Shown piece by piece: positions 1 through 10,108 of a stretch of 64,000 nucleotides of DNA. Source of the stretch: Agromyces mariniharenae. Lineage in GTDB: Bacteria > Actinomycetota > Actinomycetes > Actinomycetales > Microbacteriaceae. A program made the translations under genes and the position numbers. Below the pieces are notes generated by a model that did not search any database, was not told the origin of the DNA, and saw only the letters and a program-made list of their open reading frames with translations. The stretch's first letter is position 1. Each line of letters begins with the position of its first letter. The stretch lies in the NCBI RefSeq assembly GCF_008122505.1, contig NZ_VSSB01000001.1, forward strand, positions 1,224,891 through 1,288,890, given 5' to 3'.

Positions 1-352
1 TGGGTACGGCGGCTGCAACCTTCGCCGCGAGCGCATCGTATTCCGCTTGCTTTCCCTCGCGTACCTTCTGCTCGTTCGCAAGCCGCGTTGATTCGTTGTC
101 GAGTTTGGACTTCTGTTGGGCGAGTCTCGTCGTCTCAAGCGCAAGCTCCGCCGTGGCCTTCGCCTCCTCGGCTTCGGACTGCGATTTGAGATGAGCGAGT
201 CTTGCCGTCTCTCTATCGTCGGCGGCCTTGCCTTCAGCGATCTGCCGATCGGAAATGGCTTTCGCCAAAGCCTCTGCCGCGGTAAGCCGCTCGAGCTCTT
301 CCTTCGTAGGAGGCGCAGTCTCTGCAGGGGTTGTGCCGTCGTGGGCGCCCAT
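1..352 (-). CDS. Partial coiled-coil protein of unknown function (C-terminus outside window)
   Basis: The frame is open from an ATG at 352 to the window edge, 117 codons seen. A strong ribosome site (GGAAGGAG) lies about 5 nt before the ATG, which makes this a real gene and not noise. After a short Thr/Pro-rich N-terminus the protein is almost entirely Ala, Glu, Lys, Arg and Gln with regular Leu spacing (for example EELERLTAAEALAKAISDRQ), typical of a long parallel coiled coil. No membrane segment or catalytic motif is visible. It is divergent from the adjacent integrase pseudogene and shares its lower GC and mixed codon use, so it probably belongs to the integrated element. The family is not recognised. 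Confidence 0.7.
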   Translation of the reverse strand, partial: MGAHDGTTPAETAPPTKEELERLTAAEALAKAISDRQIAEGKAADDRETARLAHLKSQSEAEEAKATAELALETTRLAQQKSKLDNESTRLANEQKVREGKQAEYDALAAKVAAAVP

Positions 353-547
353 CGAAGATCTCCTTCCACCGAGAGGTCGATCTTGACCTTTCCGAAAGCT
401 ACTGTCGCTCCCCCGTTTGCCGATACCCCCACTGAGAGGTCTCTTGTCTGTCTAGCGCGCGATCTTCGCCGCATACTCGTGCATCGTTTCGCCCACGCGA
501 TTCGCCCGGAGGGCTGGATAGGCTCTAGGTCGACTAGTGGGAGGACC

Positions 548-1658
548 GTGGCCACCGTTGAGCCCTACACGACGGCACCTGGCAGGCGATATCGAGTTCG
601 CTATCGAAAGCCAGATCATTCACAGACTACATAACGCGGATTTAGAACGAAGAAGGAAGCAGAGCTCTTCTTGGCGAGCGTGGAGCTCAACAACGCATCT
701 GGCACTTATATCGACCCGTCCCAAAGCCGGATCACGATAGGGGTGCTCGGCAGCACCTGGCTCGCCTTCCAGACGCATCTCAAGCCCTCTTCAGTCGCGG
801 TTGTCGAGTCTGCCTGGCGGTTACACGTTGAGCCGGCCTGGGGACGCATCGCCGTCGCCGACGTTCGTCATAGCGATGTGCAGGACTGGGTTGCGCGTCT
901 GGGCGAAGGCGTTCCGGGCAGCATGAAGCCCAAATCTGCAGCTCTGTGCATCGGTGCTACGGAGTCCTGGCCGGGATTCTCGACACCGCGGTTCGAGATC
1001 GCCGTATTCCGTCCAATCCAGCGCGAGGCGTCGGGCTACCACGAAAGGTGAGCAGAGAGCACATCTATCTGACGCATCAGCAGGTTGATCTCCTGGCGCG
1101 ATCGTCTGGACCTAACGCGACGCTGATCCGCGTCCTCGCGTATACGGGCCTGCGATGGGGTGAGGTCAGCGGCCTCCGCGTTGGCGATGTGGACCTAAGT
1201 CGTCGGAGGCTCTCAGTGAGCGTGAACGCCGTCCTTGTCGGTGGGAAAGTAGTGATCGGAACTCCGAAAACCCACAAGCGACGCGTCGTGCCGTTTCCCC
1301 GTTTCATGGTCGCTTCCTTGGCGGAACTCTGCGCGGGCCGAGGAGACGAGACGGCTCGGTGCTGTTCTCCGACCGATCAGGCGGCCACCTCACGACCCCT
1401 ACCGTCCGAGCGAACTCGTGGTTCGACCAAGCGCTCGATGGCGCCGGCCTCGAGCGGATGACCATCCACGACTTACGTCACACCGCTGCCAGCCTGGCGG
1501 TTTCGGCTGGCGCGAATGTTAAGGCTGTTCAGCGAATGCTTGGCCATGCGTCCGCGGCGATGACCCTCGACACCTACTCCGATCTATTCGACGACGACCT
1601 TGACGCTGTCGCGGTCCGCCTCGACGAAGCGGCGGCACGAGCGGGCGTTCTGCACTAA
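548..1658 (+). pseudogene. Tyrosine recombinase (phage-type integrase), inactivated by one stop and two frameshifts
   Basis: Three reading frames together rebuild one complete integrase of about 370 residues. It starts at GTG 548 behind GGGAGGA with an AP2-like arm-binding start (MATVEPYTTAPGRRYRVRYR). An in-frame TAA at 632-634 follows, then the same frame continues through RGFRTKKEAELFLASVELNN and the core-binding domain. A one-base deletion near 920-946 shifts to the frame with VLAGILDTAVRDRR and YTGLRWGEVSGL, holding the first catalytic Arg. A second one-base deletion near 1338-1347 moves to the frame with IHDLRHTAAS (His-x-x-Arg), MLGHASAAMTLDTY (His and the nucleophile Tyr), ending at TAA 1658. 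All catalytic residues remain, so decay is recent. The gene lies beside tRNA-Met, the likely attachment site. Sequencing error could explain single lesions but hardly all three. Confidence 0.85.
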
Positions 1659-1729
1659 CCGAAGCGACACTCTCGATGTCGCGCATTGGATCACGTACGA
1701 GCCGCCCTGGTCACCCCACTTCGTACCGG

Positions 1730-1749
1730 ATGTGGTCAAAATGTGGTCA
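1730..1749 (+). repeat. Short direct repeat between integrase and tRNA-Met
   Basis: ATGTGGTCA occurs at 1730-1738 and again at 1741-1749, an 11-bp period, in the 157-bp gap between the integrase stop and the tRNA 3' end. Integrase arm-binding sites often form such phased repeats close to the attachment core. This reading is inference; the repeat itself is seen directly. Confidence 0.4.
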
Positions 1750-1815
1750 TGCGAGAACGTCATGCTCAAGTACGGTCGCCCCGAATGGAGTGAGATCCGC
1801 GAGATTCTGCTGTTG

Positions 1816-1889
1816 TAGCGAGGGCGGGACTCGAACCCGCGACACCACGATTATGAGCCGTGTGCTCTAACCACCTGAGCTACCCCGCC
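1816..1889 (-). tRNA. tRNA-Met (CAU), probable integration site
   Basis: The minus strand folds into a 74-nt cloverleaf. The acceptor stem is GGCGGGG with CCTCGCT plus discriminator A. The D arm begins TAGCTCAGGTGGTTAGAGC, the anticodon loop is CTCATAA with anticodon CAT, and the T arm is GCGGG-TTCGAGT-CCCGC. The body resembles elongator tRNA-Met, although a CAT anticodon could also be the lysidine-modified tRNA-Ile. No CCA is encoded. Its 3' end faces the decayed integrase, the usual geometry when the tRNA 3' end served as attB. Confidence 0.9.
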
Positions 1890-1922
1890 GCGAGGCCTCG
1901 CCGGCGATGCCGGGAGAACCAG

Positions 1923-1994
<72 letters not shown>

Positions 1995-2158
1995 GTGTGC
2001 CGAACTCGGCAACCGTACGAGGATATCACCTCACGGGGCGTGCTCCGAATCGGCCGGACCCGGGGAACGGGCTCGGTCGAGAACGCCTCCGCGCACCGTT
2101 TCCGAACCGTGATCCGGCGAGAACAGGCCCGCCCGCGCCGGCCTGTTATCGTCCGATC

Positions 2159-2776
2159 GTGCGCGTCGTCTCCAGCCTCCTCATCGCCGCCGTCAGCCTT
2201 GTCGCGATCACCGGTTGCGCGGCGTCGCAGGCCGCTCCGTCGACTCCGACCGAGTCGACCGCGGCCTCGCCCACCGCAACCTCGACGCCGGCACCTGAGC
2301 CGGCATCCGACCCCGTCGCCGACCCGGCGGATCCGTCCACCTGGCTGGTCGACGCAGAGGGTGTCGGGCCGGTGCGCCTCGGCATGACGCTCGACGAGGC
2401 GGTCGCAGCGATGCCCGGTTATGCCGTGAGCACCTGCCCGAATCCCGCCGTGCGGTTCCTCGACGCCGTGGATGCCGCGGGGGCCAGTCTCGCCATCGCG
2501 GCGGGGAACGACGGCGGGATCGTCCTCGTCAGCGTCTGGGACACCGACGGCCCCGCCACCGCCGAAGCCATCCGCATCGGCTCAACGGTCGCCAACGCGA
2601 AGACCGCATACCCCGGCCTCGTGCCGTCGCAGAAGTACACCGACCGCTACACCCTCGAGGACACCCCGGGCTACATCACCTTCGCAACGCAGGACGTGAA
2701 CGCCGGCGACGGCGCTCCGATCCACACGATCTCGGTCGTGACGGGCGGGCTGCCCCCTTCGGAGCTCTGCGGCTGA
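2159..2776 (+). CDS. Secreted lipoprotein of unknown function
   Basis: The 205-residue product starts at a GTG with no ribosome site, but TATCGT at 2147-2152 ends 6 nt before it, so a leaderless mRNA is likely. A short lipoprotein signal ends in the lipobox AITGC with the lipidated Cys at residue 20. A Ser/Thr/Pro/Ala linker follows to about residue 60, typical of surface lipoproteins of Gram-positive bacteria. The folded part contains GPVRLGMTLDEAVAAM, a phrase common in small actinobacterial lipoproteins whose role is unknown. It is convergent with malG, only 10 bp away. Earlier in-frame starts would run through the tRNA genes and are rejected. Confidence 0.8.
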   Translation: MRVVSSLLIAAVSLVAITGCAASQAAPSTPTESTAASPTATSTPAPEPASDPVADPADPSTWLVDAEGVGPVRLGMTLDEAVAAMPGYAVSTCPNPAVRFLDAVDAAGASLAIAAGNDGGIVLVSVWDTDGPATAEAIRIGSTVANAKTAYPGLVPSQKYTDRYTLEDTPGYITFATQDVNAGDGAPIHTISVVTGGLPPSELCG

Positions 2777-2786
2777 TCCGCTCGAG

Positions 2787-3793
2787 CTACTTCACCGCGC
2801 CGGCAGTCAGCCCGCCGACGATGTACTTCTGCAGCCAGAGGAACAGCACGACGACGGGCAGCGCGGCGAGCACGGCGCCGGCCGAGAACGCGCTCCAGTC
2901 GGCGTAGCGCGGGTTCGAGACGAGCTTCGTCAGGCCCACCGCGAGCGTCTGGTTCTCGGTGTCGATGAGGATTACGGATGCCACGGCGAACTCGTTCACC
3001 GAGAAGATGAACGACAGCAGCGCCACGACCGCGAGGATCGGGGCGACCAGGCGCAGGATGATCGTGAAGAAGATGCGCGCGTGGCCCGCACCGTCGATCT
3101 TCGCGGCCTCGTCGATCGACGCCGGGATCGTGTTGAAGAAGCCGTACATGAGGAACGTGTTCACGCCGAGCGCGCCGCCGAGGTACACCATGATCAGGCC
3201 GATGTGCGTGTTCAGGCCGATCGCCGGGAACCAGTCGGAGATCGAGCTCATGAGCAGGAAGATCGCGACGACCGCGAGCATCTGCGGGAACATCTGGATG
3301 ACCACGATCGAGACGAGCCCGAACCGGCGCCCGGTGAACCGCATGCGCGAGAACGAGTACGCGGCCAGTGCGCCGAGGAACACGGTGCCGACGGCCGTGA
3401 CGCCGGCGATGAGGATCGTGTTCGCGAACCACTGCGTGAACGGCACCTGCGGGTCGGTGAGGATGCGCACGTAGCTGTCGAGGCCGATCTGCGAGAACAG
3501 GGCGTTCGATCCGGTGAGCGTGCCGCGCGGATTCAGCGACGACGAGACGACGAAGACGATCGGGAACAGCGCGAAGAGCAGCATGACGACCCCCACGACG
3601 TGCCGCCAGCCGGTCGCGCGGAACCACCGGCCGAAGTTGAACGGACGCTTCGGCGGGACGTACCCGTCGCGCGACCGACGGGCGTCCTCGATGGCGCGCT
3701 CGCGTGCGTCGGCGTCGAGTCCGGCCGCCAGGATCTCGGCCTCGACGACGGGCGCCTCGACCCACGACCGGTGCTGCTTGGTCTCCTTCGCCA

Positions 3794-3794
<1 letters not shown>
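2787..3794 (-). CDS. malG: Maltodextrin-type ABC importer permease, MalG-like
   Basis: The 335-residue inner-membrane permease has a hydrophilic N-terminus of about 70 residues and then six membrane segments. The cytoplasmic EAA loop, which docks the ATPase, reads IDEAAKIDGAGHARIFF about 90 residues from the end, as in MalG and its relatives. It forms the channel with MalF and accepts sugar from the binding protein. The start ATG shares one base with the malF stop (TGATG), and GAGGAG lies upstream, so translation is coupled. No ATPase gene is present in the operon; such importers in actinobacteria usually use a shared MsiK ATPase. Substrate is inferred from family and the neighbouring glucosidase. 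Confidence 0.92.
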
Positions 3795-5413
<1,619 letters not shown>

Positions 5414-5438
5414 CTGGTGCTCCTCACATGCAACCGGA

Positions 5439-5526
5439 GGTCGAGTAGCGCCCGAGCGAAGCGAGGACGCGTATCGAGACCACGTGACGGGTCTCGATAC
5501 GCGTCGCTTCGCGGCGCTACTCGACC
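5439..5526. repeat. Palindromic BIME-like repeat, copy 1 (two halves, inverted)
   Basis: The left half runs GGTCGAGTAGCG ... GCGTATCGAGACC and the right half mirrors it as GGTCTCGATACGCG ... GCTACTCGACC. Each half holds its own variable inner stem (around GAGCGAAGCGAG on the left and CGCTTCGCG on the right). The element lies between malE and malF, inside the operon, so it would be transcribed as a strong hairpin that might damp malFG expression relative to malE. Related copies are at 19370, 42607 and 55850. Confidence 0.9.
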
Positions 5527-5536
5527 AACGAGAGGG

Positions 5537-6772
5537 TTACTTGGCGTCGATCGCGGCCTGCACGTCGCTGGTCAGCTTCTGCCAGGTCGCGGTCGGGTCG
5601 GCACCGTTGATGATGTCGGCCTCGGCGATGCCCCAGTACTGCCACACCGATCCCATGGCCGGGATGGCCGGCATCGGGACGGCCTCGGCGCCGACGGCGG
5701 CGAAGCCCTCGATGATCGGGTCGCTCGACGCGGTCTCGGCAGCGGCCGAGAGCGCCGGGAGGATGTTGCCCGCCTCGAAGAGCTCGAGCTGCACGTCCTC
5801 GGTGCCGAGGTAGTTCACGAGGAAGTCGTTCGCGGCGACCTTGTTCTTCGACTCGGAGGAGATGAAGAAGCCCTTCACGCCGGCGAACGGCGCGGCGGCC
5901 TCGCCGGTCGGGCTCGGCACGGTGTCGATCGCGACGTTGACGCCGCCGTCGATCGCGGCGCCCACGTTCCACGGGCCGGTGAGCCAGAAGGCCGCGGTGC
6001 CGTCGAGGAACGCCTGCTTGGCGATGTCACCGTCGATGTCGGTGTTGAAGTTGCCGGTGCCGTTCTTGCCCTGCGCCGAGAGCCACGCGGCGAACTGCTC
6101 GCCGCCCGCGCTGCCGAGCTGGAGGTCGGTCGGGTCGTAGCCCGCGTCGTTCGTGCCGAAGACGGGAGCGCCGAACGCGGTCTGGAACGGGTAGAGGTGG
6201 TAGGGGTTGCCCTCGGCGCCCTGCTCCACCACGAACGGGTGCGCGAGGCCGGCGGCCTGGCCCTTGGCGATCATGTCGTCGAAGCTCGTGGCGGCCTCGG
6301 GAACGAGGTCGGCGTTGCGGAGCACCGCGATGTTCTCGACCGCGTAGGGGAGCATGTAGGTGGTGCCCTCGTAGGTCGACGCGTCGATCGCGACGGGGAG
6401 GTAGTCGCCGGCGGAGTCGCCGAGCTCGATCGGAGCCACGACGCCGTTGGTCGAGAGCTCGCCCAGCCAGTCGTGCGCACCCATGGTGATGTCGGGGCCC
6501 TTGCCGGTCGGCACCTGCTGGATGAAGTCGTCCTTGATGTCGGCGTTGTCCTTGCCGACGAGCTCGACGTCGACGCCGGTCTTCTCGGTGTACGCCTCGG
6601 CCGCGCCCTTCAGCGCGTCGACGCGCTCGGCGTCGACCCAGACCGTCAGCGTGCCGCTCGACGACGCCTCGGCGTCCGACCCGCTGTCGCCGCCGGCGCA
6701 GCCCGCGAGGCCCAGCGTCACGACGACCGCGACGGCGCCTGCAGCGAGGAGGCCCTTCTTGTTCACCCTCAT
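5537..6772 (-). CDS. malE: Maltose/maltodextrin-binding lipoprotein
   Basis: The 411-residue solute-binding protein starts at ATG 6772 (MRVNKKGLLAAGAVAVVV) with a ribosome site AGAAGGGC upstream; a longer frame continues upstream but has no credible start. A signal peptide ends in the lipobox GLAGC, so the protein is anchored outside the membrane. The mature part has the family-1 binding-protein pattern: LTVWVDAERVDALKGAAEAY near the N-terminus, then GKGPDITMGAHDWLGEL and AFLDGTAAFWLTGPW. It delivers alpha-glucosides to MalF/MalG. It is first in the malEFG operon, divergent from an alpha-glucosidase, with LacI-type operators in between. Confidence 0.92.
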   Translation of the reverse strand: MRVNKKGLLAAGAVAVVVTLGLAGCAGGDSGSDAEASSSGTLTVWVDAERVDALKGAAEAYTEKTGVDVELVGKDNADIKDDFIQQVPTGKGPDITMGAHDWLGELSTNGVVAPIELGDSAGDYLPVAIDASTYEGTTYMLPYAVENIAVLRNADLVPEAATSFDDMIAKGQAAGLAHPFVVEQGAEGNPYHLYPFQTAFGAPVFGTNDAGYDPTDLQLGSAGGEQFAAWLSAQGKNGTGNFNTDIDGDIAKQAFLDGTAAFWLTGPWNVGAAIDGGVNVAIDTVPSPTGEAAAPFAGVKGFFISSESKNKVAANDFLVNYLGTEDVQLELFEAGNILPALSAAAETASSDPIIEGFAAVGAEAVPMPAIPAMGSVWQYWGIAEADIINGADPTATWQKLTSDVQAAIDAK

Positions 6773-6911
6773 TGGTGTGCCCTTCTCAGTGTGCGTGAGA
6801 GATCGGCGCCTTCGCCTGGTGCGGGATCCGGGATCCCGCCCCGCCCGTTTCCGAGCGGGATCGCGCACCGTGACCGAAAGGCCGTTCTTCCGTGTGGAGT
6901 ACTCGCAGATG

Positions 6912-6925
6912 TGCAAGCGATTACA
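6912..6925. promoter_or_regulatory. LacI/CcpA-type operator upstream of malE
   Basis: TGCAAGCGATTACA matches the LacI-family consensus TGNAANCGNTTNCA at every fixed base. It lies 140 bp upstream of malE in the malE-glucosidase divergent gap. A small palindrome AGGTATACCT at 6925-6934 adjoins it. Repression by a sugar-responsive LacI protein is inferred. Confidence 0.7.
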
Positions 6926-7008
6926 GGTATACCTTGCGTGACGTTCATTACCAAACCGGACCACCGGCATTGATACCGGTTCGTGACCATCGCGTGACGT
7001 GGCGATGC

Positions 7009-7022
7009 TGCAAGCGTTTCCA
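7009..7022. promoter_or_regulatory. LacI/CcpA-type operator upstream of the alpha-glucosidase
   Basis: TGCAAGCGTTTCCA also fits TGNAANCGNTTNCA exactly. It ends 18 bp before the probable -10 box (TACAGT, 7041-7046), thus covers the -35 region of the glucosidase promoter. Together with the 6912 site it suggests joint control of both divergent units by one LacI-family protein. Confidence 0.7.
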
Positions 7023-7040
7023 TGCTGTAACGAGATGTCG

Positions 7041-7053
7041 TACAGTTCTCGTC
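7041..7053 (+). promoter_or_regulatory. Leaderless promoter of alpha-glucosidase
   Basis: TACAGT at 7041-7046 is followed by 7 nt and then ATG 7054. There is no ribosome site. Transcription starting 7 nt after the box would begin at the A of the start codon. Confidence 0.6.
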
Positions 7054-8754
7054 ATGACTTCCGAGTGGTGGCGCACCGCCGCGATCTACCAGATCTACCC
7101 CCGGTCCTTCGCCGACGCGAACGGCGACGGCATGGGCGACCTCGCCGGCATCACGAGCCGACTGGGCGACCTGCAGGACCTCGGCATCGACGCCATCTGG
7201 CTCTCCCCCTTCTACACGTCGCCGCAGCGCGACGCCGGCTACGACGTCGCTGACTATTGCGACGTCGACCCGCGCTTCGGCAACCTCGCCGACTTCGACG
7301 CGATGCTCGCCGAGGCGCATGCCCGCGGCATCCGCGTGATCATCGACCTCGTGCCGAACCACTCGTCGGATGAGCACGCGTGGTTCCAGGCCGCCCTCGC
7401 GGGGTCGGCCGGCAGCGCCGAGCGCGCCCGCTACCTCTTCCGCGAGGGCCGCGGCCCCGCCGGCGACGAGCCGCCGAACAACTGGGAGTCCGTCTTCGGC
7501 GGTCCCGCGTGGACGCGCGTCGTCGAGCCCGACGGCAGCCCCGGCCAGTGGTACCTGCACCTGTTCGACAGCTCGCAGCCCGACTTCGACTGGACCAACG
7601 AGGAGGTGCGCGAGGAGTTCCGGCGCATCCTGCGGTTCTGGCTCGACCGCGGCGTCGACGGGTTCCGCGTCGACGTGGCGCACGGCATGGTCAAGGCAGA
7701 CGGGCTGCCCGACTACACGCCGCCCGCCGAGGGCGGCAGCATGGGCGGCGCCGGCGGCGTGCCCGGCGCGGTCCCGCCCGACGAGGCCGGCGTGCCCCTC
7801 GAGCCCGAGATCAGCGACGAGGGCGACGGCGCGCCGTACTGGGGACAGGACGGCGTGCACGAGATCTACCGCGACTGGCGCGCGCTGCTCGACGAGTACC
7901 CCGGCGAGCGCATCCTCGCCGCCGAGGCGTGGGTCGACCCGCTCCCCCGCGTGGCGAAGTGGGTGCGCTCCGACGAGATGCACCAGGCGTTCAACTTCGC
8001 CTACCTCGAGACGCCGTGGGATGCCGCGGCGCTCCGCCGCGTGATCGACGCGTCGCTCGACGCGTTCGGCGCCGTCGGCGCGCCCTCGACGTGGGTGCTC
8101 TCGAACCACGACGTCGTGCGCCACGCCACGCGCCTCTCGGTCACCGAGGCCAACCCGCAGGGCCACGGCCTCGGCCCCCGCTCGAAGGGCCTGCCCGAGT
8201 ACGCGCCCGGCCTGCGCCGCGCCCGCGCCGCGACCGCGCTCATGCTCGCGCTGCCCGGCTCGTCGTACCTCTACCAGGGCGAGGAGCTCGGCCTGCCCGA
8301 GGTCATCCACCTCCCCGACGACGCCCGCCAGGACCCGACCTGGTTCCGCACCGACGGCGAGCGCTACGGCCGCGACGGATGCCGCGTGCCCATCCCCTGG
8401 GAGGGCGCCGAGCCGTCCTACGGCTTCGGGCCGACGGATGCCGCGTGGCTGCCGCAGCCCGCCGAGTGGGCGTCGCTCGCGCGCGACGCGCAGCGCGGCA
8501 TCCCCGGATCGACGCTCTCGCTCTACCGCGACGCGCTGCGCCTGCGACGCGAGCACGCGCTCGGCGCCGGGACGCTCGAGTGGCTGCCCGGGTTCCCCGA
8601 CTCGGTCGTCGCGCTCCGGAACGGGCCCGTCGTGGTCGTCGCGAACACGGGCACGTCGCCCGTGGAGCTGCCGGCCGGTGACGTGCTGCTCGCGAGCGGG
8701 CCCCTCGACGGCCGCACGCTCCCCCACGACACCACGGCCTGGCTCCGCGCGTAG
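7054..8754 (+). CDS. GH13 alpha-glucosidase / oligo-1,6-glucosidase
   Basis: The 566-residue cytoplasmic enzyme opens with the family hallmark [20 protein letters not shown]. The TIM-barrel motifs are all present: nucleophile Asp207 in GFRVDVAHG, acid/base Glu291 in AEAWV, and Asp353 in SNHDVVRH. The calcium-like loop DANGDGMGD and the DLVPNHSS motif are also seen. It would release glucose from the non-reducing end of imported maltodextrins or isomalto-oligosaccharides; the exact linkage cannot be read from sequence. It is divergent from malEFG and has a paralogue at 22782. The start is supported by a leaderless promoter; an upstream in-frame extension lacks support. A glycine-rich insert (GGSMGGAGGVPG) after the nucleophile is absent from the paralogue. 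Confidence 0.93.
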   Translation: MTSEWWRTAAIYQIYPRSFADANGDGMGDLAGITSRLGDLQDLGIDAIWLSPFYTSPQRDAGYDVADYCDVDPRFGNLADFDAMLAEAHARGIRVIIDLVPNHSSDEHAWFQAALAGSAGSAERARYLFREGRGPAGDEPPNNWESVFGGPAWTRVVEPDGSPGQWYLHLFDSSQPDFDWTNEEVREEFRRILRFWLDRGVDGFRVDVAHGMVKADGLPDYTPPAEGGSMGGAGGVPGAVPPDEAGVPLEPEISDEGDGAPYWGQDGVHEIYRDWRALLDEYPGERILAAEAWVDPLPRVAKWVRSDEMHQAFNFAYLETPWDAAALRRVIDASLDAFGAVGAPSTWVLSNHDVVRHATRLSVTEANPQGHGLGPRSKGLPEYAPGLRRARAATALMLALPGSSYLYQGEELGLPEVIHLPDDARQDPTWFRTDGERYGRDGCRVPIPWEGAEPSYGFGPTDAAWLPQPAEWASLARDAQRGIPGSTLSLYRDALRLRREHALGAGTLEWLPGFPDSVVALRNGPVVVVANTGTSPVELPAGDVLLASGPLDGRTLPHDTTAWLRA

Positions 8755-8793
8755 TTCCGCGGGCGCGACACGCAGCAGTTTCGCACGGCGCCG

Positions 8794-8816
8794 CGGCCGC
8801 GCCGCCGCGGCGGCCG
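8794..8816. terminator. Possible bidirectional terminator
   Basis: CGGCCGC and GCGGCCG form a 7-bp stem around a 9-nt loop in the gap between the convergent glucosidase and DUF559 genes. There is no T-run, so this could equally be generic GC-rich symmetry. Confidence 0.3.
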
Positions 8817-8896
8817 TCACCGCCGAGTTCGCAGGATGACGCGTGCGATGTGGGTTATCTAGATGCACCTGCTCGCGCTCTTCCTACAAATCCGCG

Positions 8897-9844
8897 TCAT
8901 TGCTCGGGATCGAGGTGCTTTCGAGCGATCGACCGGGTGGGATCACGCTGGAACGGGCCGGCGCGGTATCCCCAGAGATGCTCGCCGCGATCGAGGAGGT
9001 CGAGTACGCCGCGCTGTACCGCGTCCCACTCGGTCATCACCATGGAGTAGCTGAGTCGGAGCACCTGGTATCCGCGCATGACGAGTTCGAAGTCGCGGCG
9101 GCGGTCCCGTTCGAACTCGACGTCGGTATGGAAGCCCGCGCCGTCGATCTCGATGATGAGTCGATCGCCGACGAGGATGTCGACACGACCCACCCCGTCG
9201 ATCCACACCTGGGTGCGGTGGCGAAGCCGCCGCGAGCGGAGCAGCATGCGCACGATCGTCTCGGTGCCGGACTGGCAGCCGCCGTCGACCAAGTCGAGCA
9301 GATTCCTCCGAGAGGGCATCATCAGCGATCTCAGCGCCGGTAGCTCCGCGTACTGAAGCCGACGGGTGGCGAGCGCAGCGTCGATCGCGATGATCGCATC
9401 GAGTCTCGGCGCGCATGCTGCGAGTTCCGCCAGCGCGAGCGTCAACGGATCCCGCGCGGGCGTGCCGGTGCGCGCTGTCCGGTAGTGAACGCAGACATGG
9501 TGCTCGCCTCGATGAAGCGGGAGGTGCGAACCGTCGGGTGCCCACAGGCGTCCCGCGGTGCGCGGAACACGCACATGCAGCAGTCCATCCGGTCGCGACC
9601 ACAACCCCTCCAGTCGGGCAACGGATCCGGCGGTCAGGCTGCCCCCGACGTGGACGGCGCGGACGATGTCGGCGTGAGCATCCGGCACGGCGAACCAGCG
9701 TTCTCTCACCTGGCGGATCCCGCCAGCCGCGAGGGCGCGTCGCACGTCTGCGCGGGCGACCCCGGCTGAGTCGAGTGCTCGGTACGGCAGCGCTCCGCCG
9801 CGCTCGCGGATGACGCTGGCGACGGCTGCAGGTGCATAGCGCAT
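8897..9844 (-). CDS. DUF559 (Vsr-like) endonuclease-domain protein with AbiEi-like N-terminus
   Basis: The 315-residue product has two parts. Residues 1 to about 90 form a winged-helix-like region (VIRERGGALPYRALDSAGV ... RRALAAGGIRQVRERWFAV) resembling AbiEi-type antitoxin N-termini. The last 110 residues are a PD-(D/E)xK fold of the DUF559/Vsr group: GRVDILVGDRLIIEIDGAGF supplies the acidic residues, followed by RRRDFELVMRGYQVLRLSY. Such proteins are common and multicopy in Microbacteriaceae, and their function is unknown. The start ATG 9844 is chosen because CACACT lies 6 nt before it; an extension to a GTG at 9925 is possible but has no support. Substrate and activity are not established. 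Confidence 0.75.
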   Translation of the reverse strand: MRYAPAAVASVIRERGGALPYRALDSAGVARADVRRALAAGGIRQVRERWFAVPDAHADIVRAVHVGGSLTAGSVARLEGLWSRPDGLLHVRVPRTAGRLWAPDGSHLPLHRGEHHVCVHYRTARTGTPARDPLTLALAELAACAPRLDAIIAIDAALATRRLQYAELPALRSLMMPSRRNLLDLVDGGCQSGTETIVRMLLRSRRLRHRTQVWIDGVGRVDILVGDRLIIEIDGAGFHTDVEFERDRRRDFELVMRGYQVLRLSYSMVMTEWDAVQRGVLDLLDRGEHLWGYRAGPFQRDPTRSIARKHLDPEQ

Positions 9845-10108
9845 GTCCCGAGTGTGTCGAGCCGGGGCGCTCAGCGCCGTGAGCCTGTGGACAAGCGCCG
9901 ATCCGCACCAGGTTCGGAGGACCAAGTGGGCTCAGCGGCCCGGACGAGCATCATGATCCAGCTCATCCTGCGAACGCGATTCGGACGGGATCGCGACGGT
10001 CTGGGGTCGCGTCGATTCGCGCAACGCTGTGAGCTTGCGCGCGGAAGCGCGTGGCAGGGCACCCACGGTGTCGCGGCATCCGTGTGGCGGGCGCGCTGGG
10101 CGCCGCGG

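Noticed and set aside
116..634. Plus-strand frame at the start of the window
   Set aside because: Its first part is antisense to the coiled-coil gene, which has a ribosome site; only its last 87 bases (from GTG 548) are coding, as the integrase N-terminus.
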